Below, in pieces: positions 45,480 through 53,295 of a DNA stretch of 64,000 bases. Under the pieces are notes generated by a model, which was given only the letters and a program-made list of their open reading frames with translations, did no database searches and had not been told where the DNA came from. A program made the position numbers and the translations under genes. This DNA comes from Pseudomonas fluorescens. GTDB taxonomy: Bacteria; Pseudomonadota; Gammaproteobacteria; Pseudomonadales; Pseudomonadaceae. Each line of letters opens with the position of its first letter. The stretch's first letter is position 1. The stretch spans positions 354,519 to 418,518 of the forward strand of contig NZ_MRST01000027.1 of assembly GCF_001902145.1 (NCBI RefSeq). Reading direction: 5' to 3'.

Positions 45480-46446
45480 CGGCGGCCTCCTGGCGTAAGT
45501 GGGCACGCAAGGCAAACTGGTCCTTGCCGGTGCGTGCGTCGGGTTGAATCACCCCTTCGAACTGCGCGTTGTCCAACCGCTGGCAGCCTTTGATGCGGCT
45601 GATCAGGCCACTGGCCTTGGCGCTCTGGCCGGAGAAACTCACCTCGCCGTCCTTGACGTCCAATTGGTCGAGCCAGGTGTCGGCGGGCAGGCAGTTGGTC
45701 AAGTCATTCAGCAACGCGGCCAGGGGGGGTTGCGCCTGTTTGCGCCGGGACAGGTACTGCGCCGCGCCACGGGTGTTGAGCAGTTGCTGGCGCAGGGCGT
45801 GCACCTGGGCGACCTCGGCTTTTTGCTGCTGGACAGTGGCGTGCATGCTGTCGAGTACCCGCTGGCGGTCGTTGAGCCACAACAGCATCGCCGCAATCAG
45901 CAACGCGCCGCACAACCACGGCAGGCTGCGCTGCAATTGCTTGCCGGCAGGCCGCGAACGCGGGCGTAACGGCGCGGGCAGCAGGTCGATACCCAGGCCC
46001 GCCACATCCACGCGGTGTGGGTACAGGCCGAGGGCGGCGCAGTCAGTGAGGACTTGGTCAAGGCGCTCGCGTAGGATCGTCACCACCCTCACCTCCAGGT
46101 GGCTGGGTGTGCGCCGCTCCTGACGGGCGACAAAGTAGAGCTGCTCGGCGTTGAACGGGGTGTAGCGGTCCAGTTCATAGCCAACCACCTCCACGAGGTT
46201 GCGCGCGGCAGCCAGAGGCAGTTGCACGCTTTGCTGCAACACGGCATCAGGAGCAAGCATCAGCACCTGGCGCGCATTGCCTGGCACCACCGGTGCCGTC
46301 AGCGGCCAGTGATGAACGTGCTCGGGCGGTTCCTGGAACGCCAGCCACTTCGGCATACAGCCGCGTAACTCCGTGAGCCACAGGCGCCAGCCTTGTTGCA
46401 GCAGGCTGCCGCGCCAATAGCGGGCAATCGGTTCGAGTTGAATCAT
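45454..46446 (-). CDS. gspL: GspL-like type II secretion protein
   Basis: About 330 residues: an actin-like cytoplasmic part (YELDRYTPFNAEQLYF), one membrane helix (about 180-200) and a PilN-like periplasmic domain. Works with GspM and GspE to link the ATPase to the platform. The ATG overlaps the gspK stop (ATGA). Confidence 0.85.
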   Translation of the reverse strand: MIQLEPIARYWRGSLLQQGWRLWLTELRGCMPKWLAFQEPPEHVHHWPLTAPVVPGNARQVLMLAPDAVLQQSVQLPLAAARNLVEVVGYELDRYTPFNAEQLYFVARQERRTPSHLEVRVVTILRERLDQVLTDCAALGLYPHRVDVAGLGIDLLPAPLRPRSRPAGKQLQRSLPWLCGALLIAAMLLWLNDRQRVLDSMHATVQQQKAEVAQVHALRQQLLNTRGAAQYLSRRKQAQPPLAALLNDLTNCLPADTWLDQLDVKDGEVSFSGQSAKASGLISRIKGCQRLDNAQFEGVIQPDARTGKDQFALRAHLRQEAADAPTPHTP

Positions 46447-47144
46447 TCTTGCCACCGCACCACCCGATAGGGCTGTGCGCTGTCCTCCGCAGGGCTCAAT
46501 AAAAGGGTCAGTCGCAGGCGTGCCTGATAGCCGCCGGGGCGCTCAGCGCGGCTGTCGATTTCCACGACCTGGCCGGGGTCGACACCCTCGGCGTTCTGGC
46601 GTGGCAGGTTCAACGCCTTGCGCATCAAGGGGCTGGCGAATGCCGGAGCGGGCCGGTCGAGGTCGCTCCACAAGGTGATGTGCGGCAGTAGTTGGCTGTA
46701 GAGCGCCTGGGTCATGCCGGGGAGTTGACGTACCTCCTCCAGCACCCGAAACGGCGCCAGGCCCTGATGGCGGCGAGTCTCAAGGGCCTTGGCCAATTGC
46801 TGGGCCTGAACCGGTGTAGCGCCGCAGGCCAGGGCCAGGCGCGTGAGGTCTTGGGGGGCGGCGTTGACCAGGTACAGCTTGCCGCGCTCACTGCGCACAC
46901 TGACCTGCAAGCGGGCGTCGTCGAAGGTCAGCGCAGTAGAACGCCCGTCCGCCACCCACTGCCCTTGCGCCATGACCTGTGCGATACCGGCCTGGGCGGC
47001 CAACAGTGTCTGAGTGTGCTGACGCAGCCACAGCGCCTGGCGACTTTGCAGTTGCACCCACCCGGCCAGGCCACCCAGCAATACGCTGAGCAAGGCCAGC
47101 ACCCACAACACCAGCAACAGGGCCGCACCGCGTTGGCGCTTCAT
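46443..47144 (-). CDS. gspK: GspK-like minor pseudopilin
   Basis: 233 residues with a pilin-like N-terminal helix (RGAALLLVLWVLALLSVLLGGL) lacking the Glu at position 5, as usual for GspK, and a large globular domain with VNAAPQDL. Forms the pseudopilus tip with GspI and GspJ. Four-base overlaps on both sides. Confidence 0.88.
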   Translation of the reverse strand: MKRQRGAALLLVLWVLALLSVLLGGLAGWVQLQSRQALWLRQHTQTLLAAQAGIAQVMAQGQWVADGRSTALTFDDARLQVSVRSERGKLYLVNAAPQDLTRLALACGATPVQAQQLAKALETRRHQGLAPFRVLEEVRQLPGMTQALYSQLLPHITLWSDLDRPAPAFASPLMRKALNLPRQNAEGVDPGQVVEIDSRAERPGGYQARLRLTLLLSPAEDSAQPYRVVRWQE

Positions 47145-47749
47145 TCTTCGCTGCTCGCGCTGGACAGGTTCAGGCGCAGCGCAACCACCAGGGTGACCCA
47201 CGACACCGGCCCGTCGACGGTGGCGTCGATACGCACCGCTGTGGGCAGGCGCCGGGGCCAGGGCCACGGGCTCAACCAGTCGGTGGGCTGGCCCAGTGGC
47301 GAGACACCGCGATAGCTGAACTGCAGCGCCTCGACGTCATGCAAAAGCACCTGCGGCTCATCGCGCTGCGCGTTGGCGTGGGAGGCCCTCTGCGAAAAAG
47401 CCACCTGCAGATCCTGCCCGACCCGTTGCAGGGTAAAGCGCTGGATACCCCCGCCCAATACACCGGGCAAGGTCGCCACAAACTGCAGACGTTCAGGCGT
47501 GCCGATAAAAAAACCTTCGGCCTGGCTGTCATCGTCAGTGAGCTTCAGCGGCAGCGCCTCGCTGATCGAGGTGCGCAAAAACTGTTGGGCGGCGCGCATT
47601 TCATCCAGGCTGACGGTGTAGGCCTGGGCCTTGGCCACCGCCCGATTGGCCCCCAGCAACGCTGCGCTCACCAGCAGCAACAATACCGACAGCAAGCTGA
47701 GCACCACGAGCACTTCCAGCAACGTGAAGCCCTGCTCACGGCGCTTCAC
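47141..47749 (-). CDS. gspJ: GspJ-like minor pseudopilin
   Basis: 202 residues. Prepilin leader and helix EQGFTLLEVLVVLSLLSVLL, cleaved after Gly by a prepilin peptidase that must come from elsewhere (PilD). Beta-rich C-terminus. Part of the pseudopilus tip. Confidence 0.9.
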   Translation of the reverse strand: MKRREQGFTLLEVLVVLSLLSVLLLLVSAALLGANRAVAKAQAYTVSLDEMRAAQQFLRTSISEALPLKLTDDDSQAEGFFIGTPERLQFVATLPGVLGGGIQRFTLQRVGQDLQVAFSQRASHANAQRDEPQVLLHDVEALQFSYRGVSPLGQPTDWLSPWPWPRRLPTAVRIDATVDGPVSWVTLVVALRLNLSSASSEE

Positions 47750-48078
47750 AGGCGCGCCTTCAAGGTGCTGAAGTGCGCCTGATGCGCGCCTTCACGCACG
47801 TTCAGGTCGAGACGAAACAGGTGCGGCTGTTGGCGGGTACTGGTCAGTTGCCAATGGATACCCTCGAGTTCGCCTTGGCGGGTTCCCTCCGTCAGCGGGC
47901 CGGCGGCTTCCTGGTCCAGCAGCGTGAGCGCGGCATGGCTGAGGCGGTCGCTGTGGGCCACCTGGGACAAGGCGCGCGCACTCTGGCCGAAGGCAACCAG
48001 TAACACGCTGCTGCACACAGCCATCAACGTCAGGGCGGCGAGCATTTCCAGCAAGGTGAAACCGGCCTGATGCTTCAT
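47746..48078 (-). CDS. gspI: GspI-like minor pseudopilin
   Basis: 110 residues, leader QAGFTLLEMLAALTLMAV. The start ATG 48078 overlaps the gspH stop; longer frames upstream are antisense-like and not used. Pseudopilus tip component. Confidence 0.88.
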   Translation of the reverse strand: MKHQAGFTLLEMLAALTLMAVCSSVLLVAFGQSARALSQVAHSDRLSHAALTLLDQEAAGPLTEGTRQGELEGIHWQLTSTRQQPHLFRLDLNVREGAHQAHFSTLKARL

Positions 48079-48500
48079 GGCAGCGCCTTGGACTGCACAC
48101 TGCCGGTAAGCCAGCCAATGTCGATGCGCCAACGACGGCTGCCGTTGGCCAGCAGCAGGTTACCGCCGGTAGAACTGCCGTCGGGATAGAACACCACGGC
48201 GGACCCTGCCTGCTCGGCACTGTGCAAGGTCACTTGCACCTGCGCTGGCCACTGCTGTGACGCACGCCCTGGCGCCTGGAATGTGCGGCCCTGGAGGTCA
48301 AATTGAGTGTGCGCCGCCTCGCCGCTGACGATCGCGCTCGCCCGCGTGGCGCGCAGCGCCTCGACCATCTGCGCGACCACCCGCCGCTCCTTGGCCACCT
48401 GCAGCCCTTGCCGTACACCCAGCCCCAACAACCCCGCCGCAATGCCGATCAATAGGATGACCACCAGCATCTCCAGCAGGGTAAAGCCTCGCTGGGCCAC
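48075..48500 (-). CDS. gspH: GspH-like minor pseudopilin
   Basis: About 141 residues, leader QRGFTLLEMLVVILLIGIAA. The start is taken at a GTG (48500) just before AQRGFT; an earlier GTG at 48533 would extend the protein by 11 residues and overlap gspG. Confidence 0.85.
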   Translation of the reverse strand: MAQRGFTLLEMLVVILLIGIAAGLLGLGVRQGLQVAKERRVVAQMVEALRATRASAIVSGEAAHTQFDLQGRTFQAPGRASQQWPAQVQVTLHSAEQAGSAVVFYPDGSSTGGNLLLANGSRRWRIDIGWLTGSVQSKALP

Positions 48501-48507
48501 GGGCGGG

Positions 48508-48918
48508 TTATTCCCAGTTGCCCAGGTCGGCACTGTAGCCCTCGCCGCCGGGTTGGCCGTCCTGGCCGTAGAAGATCAGGTCGAAGGCGCCGTGTTCACC
48601 AGGGAAGCGATAGCCGAACCCATGGCCGAACGGGTCTTTCAACTCCGAAGGCTTGGCGTAGGGGCCGGTCCAGTTGGAAGCACTGGCCGGCTTGTCGAGC
48701 AGCTGTTGCAGGTTGTTGGGTGGCGCCCCCACGTCCAGAGCGTAGCTGTCGATCTTCATGCTCAAACTGGCCAGTTGCGCCTTGCCCGCGCCGTATTTGC
48801 CTTTATCCACATTGCCACCGACCTGGCGCACCACAATGGTCGCGACAATGCCGAGCAGCACGATCACCGCCAGCATTTCCAGAAGGGTGAAGCCGCCTTG
48901 GCGGTGTCGGGTTTTCAT
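48508..48918 (-). CDS. gspG: major pseudopilin GspG
   Basis: 136 residues with QGGFTLLEMLAVIVLLGIVATIVV and the conserved GspG C-terminal elements (DPFGHGFGYRFPGEHG and DLIFYGQDGQPGGEGYSADLGNW). AAGGAG lies before ATG 48918. It polymerises into the pseudopilus. Confidence 0.95.
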   Translation of the reverse strand: MKTRHRQGGFTLLEMLAVIVLLGIVATIVVRQVGGNVDKGKYGAGKAQLASLSMKIDSYALDVGAPPNNLQQLLDKPASASNWTGPYAKPSELKDPFGHGFGYRFPGEHGAFDLIFYGQDGQPGGEGYSADLGNWE

Positions 48919-48938
48919 CGGTTCTGCTCCTTGAAAGT

Positions 48939-50135
48939 TCATATATGGCTGGTGAGGCTCATCAGCGGCAGCATGATCGCAAGCATGATCACCGCCACCA
49001 GCACCGCCATGACCACGGTCAGGGTCGGCACCATTGCCGCGAGCAAGCGTTCGATGGCGCGCTTGGCCTCGACGTCGAAGATGTCGGCGACCTTGAGCAG
49101 CATGCTGTCCAGTTCACCGGCCTGTTCACCGACTTCAATCATGTGCAGCGCCAGCTCCGGTAGCAGCGGCTGGCGGCCGAACGCATCGGCCAGGGTGCCG
49201 CCGCCCTTGACCCGTTGCGCTGCCAGCGCCACTTGCGCCTGGAGTGCACGGTTGCTGCAGACTTGCCGGGCGATCACCAGCGCGGGCAGCAGCGCCACGC
49301 CATTGCTGAGCAACGTGCCGAGGGTGCGGGTCAGACGGGCGGCTTGCACCTGTTGCAGCAGCGGGCCGATCACGCGGATGCCCAGCAGGTGACGGTCGTG
49401 ACGCTCACGGCGCAGGGGGTCACGCAGGCGCGCCGCCAGGATCCATCCACTGATCGACAACCCGGCCAGCACCGCCAGGCCATAGGCGCCGAGGAACTCG
49501 CCGAGCGCCAGGATCACCTGGGTGATCAGTGGGATCGGTACGCCAAGGTCCTGAAAAATCGGTACGAATTGCGGCACCACATAGGCCAGCAACAGCGCGA
49601 GGGAACCCAGTACACCCACCACCAGGAACGCCGGGTAGATCAGCGCATTGATCACCTCGCCGCGCAGCAACTGGCTGCGTTCCAGATAGTCGCTGAGCTG
49701 GCGCAGGGTGCCTTCCAGCGCCCCGCCGGCTTCACCGGCGCGCACCATGCTCAGGTACAGCGGGGAAAACGTGCCGCCCTCCTCCTCCAGCGCCGCCGAC
49801 AGCGGTTTGCCGGCCTTGACCTGGTCGCGAATGCGCTCGATCAAGGCCCGCACCTGAGGATGGCGGGCTTGCTTGAGCAACAGGTTTAAAGCGCGTTCGA
49901 GGGGCTGGCCGGCGCCCAATAACGTGGCCAATAGCTGGGTGAAACTCACCAGCGCTGCGCCCTTCAAGTGCCCGCGTGCCTGGCGCAACAAGGGGCTACT
50001 GGCCGTTTCGATGTGCAGCAGCAACCAGCCACGCTGATGCAAGACGGCGACGGCAGCGGCCTGGTCAATAGCTTGCAGCGTGCCGCTCTGGGCCACGCCC
50101 TGGCTATCCAGGGCGCGGAACTTGAACAGGCTCAC
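48939..50135 (-). CDS. gspF: type II secretion inner-membrane platform protein GspF
   Basis: 398 residues with two cytoplasmic helical domains, each followed by membrane segments (about 170-195, 215-240, 370-395). A conserved GEAGGALEGTLRQLS is in the first domain and GEQAGELDSMLLKVA in the second. GTG start overlapping the gspE stop. Confidence 0.93.
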   Translation of the reverse strand: MSLFKFRALDSQGVAQSGTLQAIDQAAAVAVLHQRGWLLLHIETASSPLLRQARGHLKGAALVSFTQLLATLLGAGQPLERALNLLLKQARHPQVRALIERIRDQVKAGKPLSAALEEEGGTFSPLYLSMVRAGEAGGALEGTLRQLSDYLERSQLLRGEVINALIYPAFLVVGVLGSLALLLAYVVPQFVPIFQDLGVPIPLITQVILALGEFLGAYGLAVLAGLSISGWILAARLRDPLRRERHDRHLLGIRVIGPLLQQVQAARLTRTLGTLLSNGVALLPALVIARQVCSNRALQAQVALAAQRVKGGGTLADAFGRQPLLPELALHMIEVGEQAGELDSMLLKVADIFDVEAKRAIERLLAAMVPTLTVVMAVLVAVIMLAIMLPLMSLTSHI

Positions 50136-51832
50136 GCGTCATCTCCACGGGTGACGCGCAGCACTTCTTCCAGGGACGTCACACCGGCCAGGGCCTGGCG
50201 CAAACCGTCTTCATACAAGGTGCGCAAACCGGCGCGGCGGGCGGCGTGCTCGAGGCTGGCGGCGTCGGCGTGGCCCATCAGCAGGCCACGCAACTCGTCG
50301 TTCATCACCAACAACTCAGTGAGGGCGCTGCGGCCGTGATAGTCACCGCGGTAAAGCAGGATCGGGCGCTGCTCGGTCAGGCGATCCAGGCCGTGCTCCT
50401 TGATCAATTCCGGCGGGGCCTGGAAGGCCACGCGCGTGGCAGGGTCCAGGCGCCGCACCAGGCGCTGGGCGAGAATACCGCTGACCGTGGAGGCAATCAG
50501 GTAGCTCTCCACGCCCATGTCCAGCAAGCGCGTGATGCTCGCAGCGGCGCTGTTGGTGTGCAGGGTCGAGAGCACCAAGTGACCCGTGAGGGAGGACTGC
50601 ACGGCGATACGGCAGGTCTCAAGGTCGCGGATTTCGCCGATCATGATCACGTCCGGGTCCTGGCGCACGATGGCGCGCAGCGCTCCGGCAAAGTCCAGGC
50701 CGATGGCCGGCTTGACCTGGATCTGGTTAATCCCTTCAAGCTGATATTCCACCGGGTCTTCCACGGTGATGATCTTGCGTTCAGCCGTGTTGAGCTGCGA
50801 CAACGCGGTATAGAGCGTGGTGGTTTTGCCCGAGCCCGTGGGCCCGGTGACCAACAGGATGCCGTGGGGCCGCGCCAATAGATCCTGGAAGGCCGCCAGG
50901 CGCGGGCCATCAAAGCCCAGGCTGGGGAAATCGAACTGCACGGTCTGCCGGTCCAACAGGCGCATCACCACCGATTCGCCAAAGCTGGTGGGCACCGTGG
51001 ACACCCGCAAGTCCAGCGCCTTGCCCTGGATACGCAGCATGATGCGCCCGTCCTGGGGCAGGCGTCGTTCGGCAATGTCCAGGCGCGCCATGATCTTCAC
51101 CCGCGAGATCACCGCCGCCGACGAACTGGCGGGCGGCGCTTCGGCGTCGTGCAGCACGCCGTCGATGCGGTAGCGCACCTTGAGTTGGTGTTCGAAGGGT
51201 TCGATATGGATATCCGAGGCGCGCTGTTCCACCGCGCGCTGCAGGATCAGATTGACCAGGCGAATCACTGGCGCTTCGGAGGCCATATCCTTGAGGTGTT
51301 CGATGTCTTCCTGCACGCCGCCCTGCTCATCGAGGTTTTCGATCAGGCTGCCCATGGCGGAACGGCCCTGGCCGTAATAGCGCTCGATCAGCGTGTCGAC
51401 TTCATTACGCGAACCGACGGCCAGCCAGACCGGCACCTCACAGGCATACGCCAGGGCCTGGAACGGATACCACTGCGCCGGGTTGGCGGCCATTACGCGC
51501 AACCCGCCCTGATGCCAACCCATCGGCACGACCTGGTAATGACGCATAAAGCGCTCGGTGAGCACGGGGAGCGGGTCGAGCAACGGCGGCGCGGCGTCGG
51601 CCAACAGCAGTGGCGCATTCAGCAAATCCGCCCAGGCGCGAGCCAGTTCGACTTCGGACACCAGGCCCAGGCGCGTGAGTAAACCGAGCAAGTCGCCAGG
51701 CTCAGTGGATAAACGCTGGGCGCGTTCCAGATCAGCGATTTTGAGCCCGGCGTGCTGCATCAGCCACGCGCACACCTGGTCGGTATGCGGGATCTGCATC
51801 TTGCAAGCATCGATGGGCGCTGACGACATCAT
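50132..51832 (-). CDS. gspE: type II secretion ATPase GspE
   Basis: 566 residues. Walker A GPTGSGKTT, Asp box PVEYQLEGINQIQV, Walker B DVIMIGEIRD and His box LSTLHTN are present. The tetracysteine metal-binding motif of most GspE proteins (near AQRLVRRL) is absent: the sequence goes directly from RRLDPATR to PELIKEH. First gene of the operon; its start lacks a clear ribosome-binding site. Confidence 0.92.
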   Translation of the reverse strand: MMSSAPIDACKMQIPHTDQVCAWLMQHAGLKIADLERAQRLSTEPGDLLGLLTRLGLVSEVELARAWADLLNAPLLLADAAPPLLDPLPVLTERFMRHYQVVPMGWHQGGLRVMAANPAQWYPFQALAYACEVPVWLAVGSRNEVDTLIERYYGQGRSAMGSLIENLDEQGGVQEDIEHLKDMASEAPVIRLVNLILQRAVEQRASDIHIEPFEHQLKVRYRIDGVLHDAEAPPASSSAAVISRVKIMARLDIAERRLPQDGRIMLRIQGKALDLRVSTVPTSFGESVVMRLLDRQTVQFDFPSLGFDGPRLAAFQDLLARPHGILLVTGPTGSGKTTTLYTALSQLNTAERKIITVEDPVEYQLEGINQIQVKPAIGLDFAGALRAIVRQDPDVIMIGEIRDLETCRIAVQSSLTGHLVLSTLHTNSAAASITRLLDMGVESYLIASTVSGILAQRLVRRLDPATRVAFQAPPELIKEHGLDRLTEQRPILLYRGDYHGRSALTELLVMNDELRGLLMGHADAASLEHAARRAGLRTLYEDGLRQALAGVTSLEEVLRVTRGDDA

Positions 51833-51861
51833 TGAGGAATATCTAACGTTGCGAAAAGTAT

Positions 51862-52031
51862 GGCTATTTAGAACTACCGAACAATGCCATTAGTTCGCCA
51901 TAGCCCAGGCAGGCGTTAGCCGGGTGTATCGACTGGAAGTTATAGCCCTAGTTCCGGATGAGGGGGTAATTAAATACAAAACATTGCCAAATGCACTGAT
52001 TTAGAGCGCTGGCAGCCAATAGCCACTAGTT
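51862..52031. promoter_or_regulatory. repeated TAGCC/TAGTT motifs upstream of gspE
   Basis: ATAGCCCTAGTT (51942-51953) and ATAGCCACTAGTT (52019-52031) are near-copies; GCCATTAGTTCGCCATAGCC (51886-51905) and GGCTATTTAGAACTA (51863-51877, inverted) carry the same half-sites. Their spacing before gspE and near lacI suggests binding sites for one regulator. No Pho-box-like CTGTCAT repeat was seen. Confidence 0.4.
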
Positions 52032-52055
52032 GCAATTAGCCATATTCAAGGTTGT

Positions 52056-53096
52056 TCAGGTGCTCTCTCGTTCAATTAACTGACAGTGCAAAAGATTCAA
52101 GCGTTTAACTTCCTCATTGGTGGCTAATGCACCCAGACTTTGCAGGACGCGTGTGGCGGCGAGCACACCGATCTCCAACGCGGGTGGCTGGAGGGTGCTG
52201 AGGCTGGGCAGCAACATGTGGGCAAACGGGTAGTCGCCAAATCCCAATACGGCGCAGTCCTGGGGGATGCTCAGCCCGGCGCGTTGACCGGCCAGCAAAC
52301 CGCCGGCGGCGAGGTTGTCATTGGCGAAGAAAATCGCGTCGGGCGTGATGGCCTGCCCCATCAGCGCTTCCATGGCCTGCTTGCCCGCTTCAAAGGGTGC
52401 ACGGTCGGCGTCGGGCACAAAGACCCAGGGCTGCACACCCAACTCGCAGAGGGTCGCGCAAAACCCATCGCGCCGCTCCAATGCGCTGAAGTCGCCCACC
52501 GCACTGTTCTGTACAAAGGCGATGCGCCGATAGCCCTTGCCATGCAAATAGCGCGCAGCGGTGACGCCCACTTCATAATGGGAAAACCCCACTTGCAACG
52601 GCGTGCGTTCAGGCACGTAGTCCCAGGTTTCGACGATCGGTATATCTGCCTCGGCGATCATCTTCTCGGTGCCAGGGCTGTGAAAGCGGCTAGTCAGCAC
52701 CAGCGCTGCCGGCGACCAGCCGAGAAAGGCACGCACCGCGCTTTCCTCCTGCTCGATGCTGAAATAGCTGGAGGCCAGCAACAGCTGGTAGCCGTGACGA
52801 CTGAGGGTGTCGCTGAAGCCTTGCAGCGTATTGGCAAAAATCGGCCCCGAGATATTCGGAGTCACCATCGCAACGATTTTGCCGCGCGCGGAGGCCAACC
52901 CGCCGGCCACCAGGTTCGGCACATACCCCAACTGCGCGACCACCTGGGCGATACGTTCACGGCGCTCGGGTGAAACCTGTTCAGGTTGGTTGAAGTAACG
53001 CGACACCGTAATGGCCGACACCCCGGCCTGGCGCGCCACGGTGTTCAGGGTGACGCGGCCGGCGCCCCGGCGCTTGCGCGGTGTGTGTTCGTCCAC
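52056..53096 (-). CDS. LacI-family regulator (GntR-like)
   Basis: 346 residues. N-terminal helix-turn-helix with LNTVARQAGVSAITVSRYFNQP and hinge ending NLVAGGLAS; then a periplasmic-binding-like sugar domain. The HTH resembles the gluconate repressor GntR. GTG start after GAGG. It is divergent from the TonB receptor gene, and a perfect palindrome lies between them. Confidence 0.9.
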   Translation of the reverse strand: MDEHTPRKRRGAGRVTLNTVARQAGVSAITVSRYFNQPEQVSPERRERIAQVVAQLGYVPNLVAGGLASARGKIVAMVTPNISGPIFANTLQGFSDTLSRHGYQLLLASSYFSIEQEESAVRAFLGWSPAALVLTSRFHSPGTEKMIAEADIPIVETWDYVPERTPLQVGFSHYEVGVTAARYLHGKGYRRIAFVQNSAVGDFSALERRDGFCATLCELGVQPWVFVPDADRAPFEAGKQAMEALMGQAITPDAIFFANDNLAAGGLLAGQRAGLSIPQDCAVLGFGDYPFAHMLLPSLSTLQPPALEIGVLAATRVLQSLGALATNEEVKRLNLLHCQLIEREST

Positions 53097-53174
53097 GGCA
53101 AAACCTCAAAAAAGGAATATAAAACTAATTTTTTAGTATTTGACGCTCTAAACGGCCCGCTTCAATAATGCCGA

Positions 53175-53188
53175 TGTTAGCGCTAACA
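53175..53188. promoter_or_regulatory. LacI-type operator, perfect 14-base palindrome
   Basis: TGTTAGCGCTAACA, typical of LacI/GntR operators with a central CG. It lies between the divergent lacI-like and TonB receptor genes. A second palindrome, TCGCTCGAGCGA, lies at 53207-53218. Confidence 0.65.
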
Positions 53189-53295
53189 AAGCGCGCTGTC
53201 TGCTACTCGCTCGAGCGAATGCCCAAGACATTTTCACAGGCGCTGACGGTCGCAGAACCGCAGCGGACCAGGGTATTTTTTCGAGCGGGCACAGC

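Noticed and set aside
51833..52055. A Pho box before gspE, as expected for an Hxc-type system
   Set aside because: No pair of CTGTCAT-like repeats with the proper spacing was found.
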